DNA from: UBA830 sp036339975
GTDB lineage: Bacteria; Pseudomonadota; Alphaproteobacteria; MPNO01; UBA830
Direction: 5' to 3'
Assembly (NCBI GenBank): GCA_036339975.1
Contig: JAYYZV010000045.1
Location: forward strand, 1-9,498
DNA length: 9,498 bases
Below, piece after piece: positions 6,220-9,498 of the stretch. The notes below the pieces were generated by a model. It ran no database searches. It was not told the DNA's origin and saw only the letters and a list, made by a program, of their open reading frames with translations. How positions within the stretch are numbered: the stretch's first letter is position 1; each line of letters opens with the position of its first letter. A program made the position numbers and the translations under genes.

Positions 6220-6840
6220 TTAGACTCGCGCGCCCTGCATCCATGGCATGGACTGCTTCTGCTTTTCCTCAAATGACGTGATTTTATCGTCCGACTGCAG
6301 CGTTATACCTATATCGTCGAGGCCTTCCAGCAGGCAATGCTTGCGGAATGGATCTACATCGAAGGCTATTTCCCCGCCATCAGGGCGTAAGATCTTCTGA
6401 TTTTCCAAGTCAATTCCGATGCGCGCATTCTCGCCATGAGAAGCGTCTTCCAGCAGCGCGTCGCGCTGTTCTGGTGTTACCTTAATCAGCAGCAGGCCAT
6501 TTTTGAACGAGTTGTTGAAGAAGATGTCGGCAAACGATGTGGAGATGACGCATTTTATGCCAAAGTCGGTAATCGCCCAAGGCGCATGTTCGCGCGATGA
6601 TCCACACCCAAAATTATCGCCAGCCACAAGTATTTCGGAATTCCGGTACTGCGGATGGTTGAGAATGAAATCCTCTTTTTCTGAACCGTCCTCGTTATAA
6701 CGGACATCATTGAAGAGGTTCACGCCTAGACCTGTGCGTTTAATTGTTTTTAGGAACCGTGCAGGGATAATTCGGTCAGTATCGATATTGTGACCTGCCA
6801 TCGGCACGGCGACGCCGGAGAAGGTTTCAAACTTTTTCAT
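6220..6840 (-). CDS. leuD: 3-isopropylmalate dehydratase small subunit
   Basis: This is the small subunit of isopropylmalate isomerase, which with LeuC converts 2-isopropylmalate to 3-isopropylmalate. The open frame extends to 6876, overlapping leuC. I choose the ATG at 6838-6840 because GGGAGA lies about 6 bases upstream and the protein then begins MKKFETFSG, as in the family. This gives 206 residues, a normal length for the bacterial form. Motifs are NIDTDRIIPARFLKT (18-32) and GCGSSREHAPWA (78-89), the swivel-domain substrate-recognition segment. It starts 13 bases after the leuC stop. Confidence 0.97.
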   Translation of the reverse strand: MKKFETFSGVAVPMAGHNIDTDRIIPARFLKTIKRTGLGVNLFNDVRYNEDGSEKEDFILNHPQYRNSEILVAGDNFGCGSSREHAPWAITDFGIKCVISTSFADIFFNNSFKNGLLLIKVTPEQRDALLEDASHGENARIGIDLENQKILRPDGGEIAFDVDPFRKHCLLEGLDDIGITLQSDDKITSFEEKQKQSMPWMQGARV

Positions 6841-6853
6841 TTGCTGTCTCCCT

Positions 6854-8269
6854 TCATTCAGCGGAGGAAAGGCCACGCACGTCGGCGAGATGGCCTGTTA
6901 CCGCGGCGGCGGCTGCCATTGCAGGACTGACCAGATGAGTCCGTCCCCCCGGACCCTGTCGACCCTGAAAGTTGCGGTTTGAGGTGGATGCCGACCGTTC
7001 GCCGGGCTCGAGCATGTCACCGTTCATGCCAAGGCACATTGAACAACCGGGTTCGCGCCAGTCGAAGCCGGCCTCTGTGAAGATTACGTCCAGCCCTTCA
7101 GCCTCAGCCTGTTCCTTGATCAAACCGGAACCAGGCACGACCATCGCGTAAACGCCGGCAGCCACCTTGCGACCTCTGGCAACCCGAGCAGCCGCACGCA
7201 GATCCTCAATCCGCGAATTGGTGCAGGAACCGATAAACACCTTATCGATATGAATATCGGTCAGCTTCATACCAGGTTGGATATTCATATATTCAAGCGC
7301 TCCTTGGACGGTCTGGCGTTTGGCCTCATCGTTAATGTCGGTAGGATTGGGGACAACGCCGCCGATAGGTCCGACCATCTCAGGGCTGGTGCCCCAGGAC
7401 ACGTGGGGTTCGATATCCGCAGCGTCGAACTCAACCTCGATATCGTATGCCGCGCCGTTGTCGGATTTCAACGTCTTCCAGTATTCGACCGCCTGCTCCC
7501 AAGCAGCGCCCTTTGGGGCCATGGGTCTACCTACAAGATAGTCAAACACCTTCTGATCAGGTGCTACAAGACCAGCGCGAGCACCTGCCTCTATCGACAT
7601 GTTGCAAACCGTCATACGTCCCTCAACCGACATGTCTTCAATGACGCTGCCAGCATATTCGATAACACTGCCCGTGCCACCGGCAGTTCCAATCTCGCCG
7701 ATAATCGCAAGGATAATGTCCTTGGCGGTCACACCCTCACGTAGCTCACCATTAATAGTAATACGCATGTTTTTCGACGGTTTCTGGAGAAGGGTCTGTG
7801 TCGCAAGGACATGTTCTACCTCGGACGTACCAATGCCGAAGGCTAATGCACCCAGAGCGCCATGCGTAGCGGTGTGTGAATCACCGCAGACTAGTGTTAG
7901 ACCCGGCTGGGTGAAGCCCTGTTCCGGGCCAATCACGTGCACGATGCCCTGACGGACATCCAGAAAATCGATGAAGGGAAGACCGAATTCCTTGGCGTTC
8001 TTTTCCAGCAGCTCGATCTGAATCCGCGACTCCTCGTTCGCGATCCCGTCTGCTCGGCCGGCGGTGGGTACGTTGTGATCCGCGACCAGAAGATGTGCTT
8101 CTGGAACCCTAACCGGCCGGTTATTTTCGCGCAGACCGTCAAATGCTTGGGCGCTGGTGATCTCGTGAATTATCTGGCGGTCGATATACAGGATGCACGT
8201 GCCGTCATCCTTTTCCTCGACCAGGTGAGATTCCCAAATCTTGTCGAACAATGTTCTCGGTTCGGCCAT
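6854..8269 (-). CDS. leuC: 3-isopropylmalate dehydratase large subunit
   Basis: This aconitase-family large subunit of isopropylmalate isomerase binds a [4Fe-4S] cluster used for dehydration and rehydration of 2-isopropylmalate. In-frame ATGs occur at 8284, 8275 and 8269. I use the last because GAGAGG sits about 7 bases before it and it gives the family N-terminus MAEPRTLFDKIWESH; the protein is then 471 residues. Cluster ligands are Cys349 (VFIGSCTNSR), Cys409 and Cys412 (GCSMCLGMN). Other signatures are VCGDSHTATHGALGALAFGIG (127-147) and SNRNFQGRQGPGG (430-442). It follows rplS by 38 bases, with no strong terminator between them (only a 4-pair TGCG/CGCA stem without a T-run). It is therefore probably transcribed at least partly from the trmD-rplS operon. 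leuA is not in the window. Confidence 0.97.
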   Translation of the reverse strand: MAEPRTLFDKIWESHLVEEKDDGTCILYIDRQIIHEITSAQAFDGLRENNRPVRVPEAHLLVADHNVPTAGRADGIANEESRIQIELLEKNAKEFGLPFIDFLDVRQGIVHVIGPEQGFTQPGLTLVCGDSHTATHGALGALAFGIGTSEVEHVLATQTLLQKPSKNMRITINGELREGVTAKDIILAIIGEIGTAGGTGSVIEYAGSVIEDMSVEGRMTVCNMSIEAGARAGLVAPDQKVFDYLVGRPMAPKGAAWEQAVEYWKTLKSDNGAAYDIEVEFDAADIEPHVSWGTSPEMVGPIGGVVPNPTDINDEAKRQTVQGALEYMNIQPGMKLTDIHIDKVFIGSCTNSRIEDLRAAARVARGRKVAAGVYAMVVPGSGLIKEQAEAEGLDVIFTEAGFDWREPGCSMCLGMNGDMLEPGERSASTSNRNFQGRQGPGGRTHLVSPAMAAAAAVTGHLADVRGLSSAE

Positions 8270-8307
8270 CTTCATACCTCTCATTCCCTCTTGGTGCGTA
8301 TGCGCAA

Positions 8308-8847
8308 TCAGGTGTCTTTCTTTTCCTCTTTATTATCCTCAGCAGCGGGTTCCGCGAGTTCGACATCGGACACCCCTGCTTCCTCGGGTGTGGCCGCGGC
8401 CTGGTCCATCGCCTCGTCCTGCATCTCGGCTGCCTCCGCCGCCGTTGCCGGCGCTTCGTCCTTTCCGCCAGTCGTAAAGCCAAGGCGGCGATCGCCCTTC
8501 TCGGCAATCCGTGCAGATTTGCCGCGACGAGAGCGCAAGTAATAGAGCTTGGCACGGCGGACGGCACCCCGACGCACAACCTCTATTTTTTCGATGCGTG
8601 GGCTGTAAAGCGGGAACACGCGCTCCACACCTTCGCCATAGGAAATCTTACGTACGGTGAACGACGAATTCAGTGCCTTGGCAGTGCGGGCAATCACAAC
8701 GCCCTCGTAGACCTGTACGCGCTCACGGGTACCCTCAACTACTTTGTAATGGACACGAACCGTGTCGCCGGGTGCAAATTCCGGCACTGGGCGTTCGGCG
8801 ACGAGACGTTCGATTTCGCCCTTTTCAATCTGTTCAATCACGTTCAT
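8308..8847 (-). CDS. rplS: 50S ribosomal protein L19 with C-terminal acidic extension
   Basis: L19 is a large-subunit protein at the interface with the 30S subunit. The conserved core covers about residues 1-120, including FAPGDTVRVHYKVVEGTRERVQVYEGVVIAR (24-54), FTVRKISYGEGVERVFPLYSP (63-83) and RRAKLYYLRSRRGKSARI (97-114). The open frame extends to 9165, but that part is a shadow of trmD. The ATG at 8845-8847 has AAGGA about 9 bases upstream and gives the family start MNVIEQIEKGEI. The protein is 179 residues, against about 115-130 in most bacteria. The extra tail (about 128-179) is rich in Ala and has 17 Asp/Glu in 52 residues. Longer L19 tails occur in Alphaproteobacteria, as far as I recall. 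The start overlaps the trmD stop by 14 bases. Confidence 0.98.
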   Translation of the reverse strand: MNVIEQIEKGEIERLVAERPVPEFAPGDTVRVHYKVVEGTRERVQVYEGVVIARTAKALNSSFTVRKISYGEGVERVFPLYSPRIEKIEVVRRGAVRRAKLYYLRSRRGKSARIAEKGDRRLGFTTGGKDEAPATAAEAAEMQDEAMDQAAATPEEAGVSDVELAEPAAEDNKEEKKDT

Positions 8848-9498
8848 GACAATTTTCCTTCTGGTTCTGCAGGTTCTGCCGGTACTTTTTCCACAGATCG
8901 GGCCGACGCTCCCGTGTTGTGATCTCCGCCTGTTCCGTTCGCCAGGCACAGATATTCTCGTGGTGACCGGACAGCAGAACGTCCGGTACTTTGCGGCCGC
9001 ACCAGTCGGCGGGCCGCGTGTAATGGGGATATTCAAGCAACTCCCGGTCAAAGCTTTCTTCCTCGAGAGAGGCCGCGGCGCCCATGACGCCAGGCAGCAG
9101 ACGAACGCAGGCATCGATGAGTGCAATTGCCGCCGGTTCCCCCCCTGAAAGTACGAAATCGCCAAGACTGACCTCGGTTACGTTCCGAGCGTCAAGCACA
9201 CGCTGATCAATGCCCTCGTAACGGCCGCAGATCAGCGTCACGCCCGGAGCCGCCGCAAATTCTTTGGCACATGCCTGACTGAACCGTTTTCCCCGCGGCG
9301 TAAGATAAATTAGCGGCGCATCTGCCAGTGACATATCTTCAATCGCCGCGTCGATTACGTCCGCACGCATCACCATACCGGCACCACCGCCGAACGGCGT
9401 ATCGTCAACTGTTCGGTTCTTGTCGGTCGCGTAGTCGCGGATATCAACGGTTTCAAGTGACCACACCTTGCCAGTGAGCGCCTTGCCAGCGAGCGAAT
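8834..9498 (-). CDS. trmD: tRNA (guanine-37-N1)-methyltransferase, N-terminus missing (partial)
   Basis: TrmD methylates G37 next to the anticodon of several tRNAs using S-adenosylmethionine and prevents +1 frameshifting. About 220 residues are visible; the frame stays open to the right edge as SLAGKALTGKVWSLETVDIRDY, so only an estimated 15-20 N-terminal residues are missing. A GTG inside this stretch (9464-9466) is not the true start. Motifs are DDTPFGGGAGMVM and the SPOUT trefoil-knot region LICGRYEGIDQRV...SLGDFVLSGGEPAA, with the family's catalytic Arg (GIDQR) and Asp (LGDFVL). The C-terminal domain contains EYPHYTRPADW. The last codons overlap the rplS start by 14 bases, which suggests translational coupling. 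The usual neighbours rpsP and rimM would lie beyond the edge. Confidence 0.97.
   Translation of the reverse strand, partial: SLAGKALTGKVWSLETVDIRDYATDKNRTVDDTPFGGGAGMVMRADVIDAAIEDMSLADAPLIYLTPRGKRFSQACAKEFAAAPGVTLICGRYEGIDQRVLDARNVTEVSLGDFVLSGGEPAAIALIDACVRLLPGVMGAAASLEEESFDRELLEYPHYTRPADWCGRKVPDVLLSGHHENICAWRTEQAEITTRERRPDLWKKYRQNLQNQKENCHERD
9466..9495 (-). repeat. Tandem 15-base repeat inside trmD
   Basis: Two back-to-back 15-base copies (9466-9480 and 9481-9495, CCTTGCCAGYGAGCG on the plus strand) differ at one base. In the protein they encode adjacent five-residue units, LAGKA and LTGKV. The reading frame and the expected length of the family region are kept, so it is not a disruption. 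Confidence 0.7.

Overview
The window looks like a stretch of an alphaproteobacterial chromosome. All genes are on the minus strand, so transcription runs from high to low coordinates. The evidence for Alphaproteobacteria is the sdhCDAB order, an isopropylmalate dehydrogenase with the alpha-type SVEKxNVMxSG loop, an L19 protein with a long acidic tail, and the order trmD-rplS-leuC-leuD-leuB-asd-sdhCDAB. From memory this order resembles Rhodospirillales-like genomes; I could not check it. I see no mobile element, CRISPR array, tRNA or rRNA gene.

In transcription order: trmD (cut by the right edge) overlaps rplS by 14 bases. rplS is followed after about 38 bases by leuC, then leuD (13-base gap) and leuB (27-base gap). 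This looks like a translation-machinery operon running into the isomerisation and oxidation steps of leucine synthesis. leuA is not in the window. After a 386-base gap with terminator-like hairpins comes asd, aspartate-semialdehyde dehydrogenase, which supplies the lysine, threonine, methionine and diaminopimelate branches. After a 963-base non-coding gap comes sdhC-sdhD-sdhA-sdhB (sdhB cut by the left edge), encoding succinate dehydrogenase, complex II of the TCA cycle and respiratory chain. Within the sdh set, spacings are 1-base overlap, 30 and 22 bases, which implies one operon.

The protein-coding content is ordinary core metabolism. The least explained part is the gap between asd and sdhC (2705-3667). 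It has no convincing reading frame. It does contain several strong hairpins, two capped by GNRA tetraloops only when read on the plus strand, and a terminator-like hairpin near 3496-3530. I treat this as a candidate structured plus-strand RNA, divergent from sdh and convergent with asd, at low to moderate confidence. Just upstream of sdhC there is also a nested dyad that could be an operator or leader hairpin, and a DnaA-box-like 10-mer is shared by the leaders of sdhC and asd.
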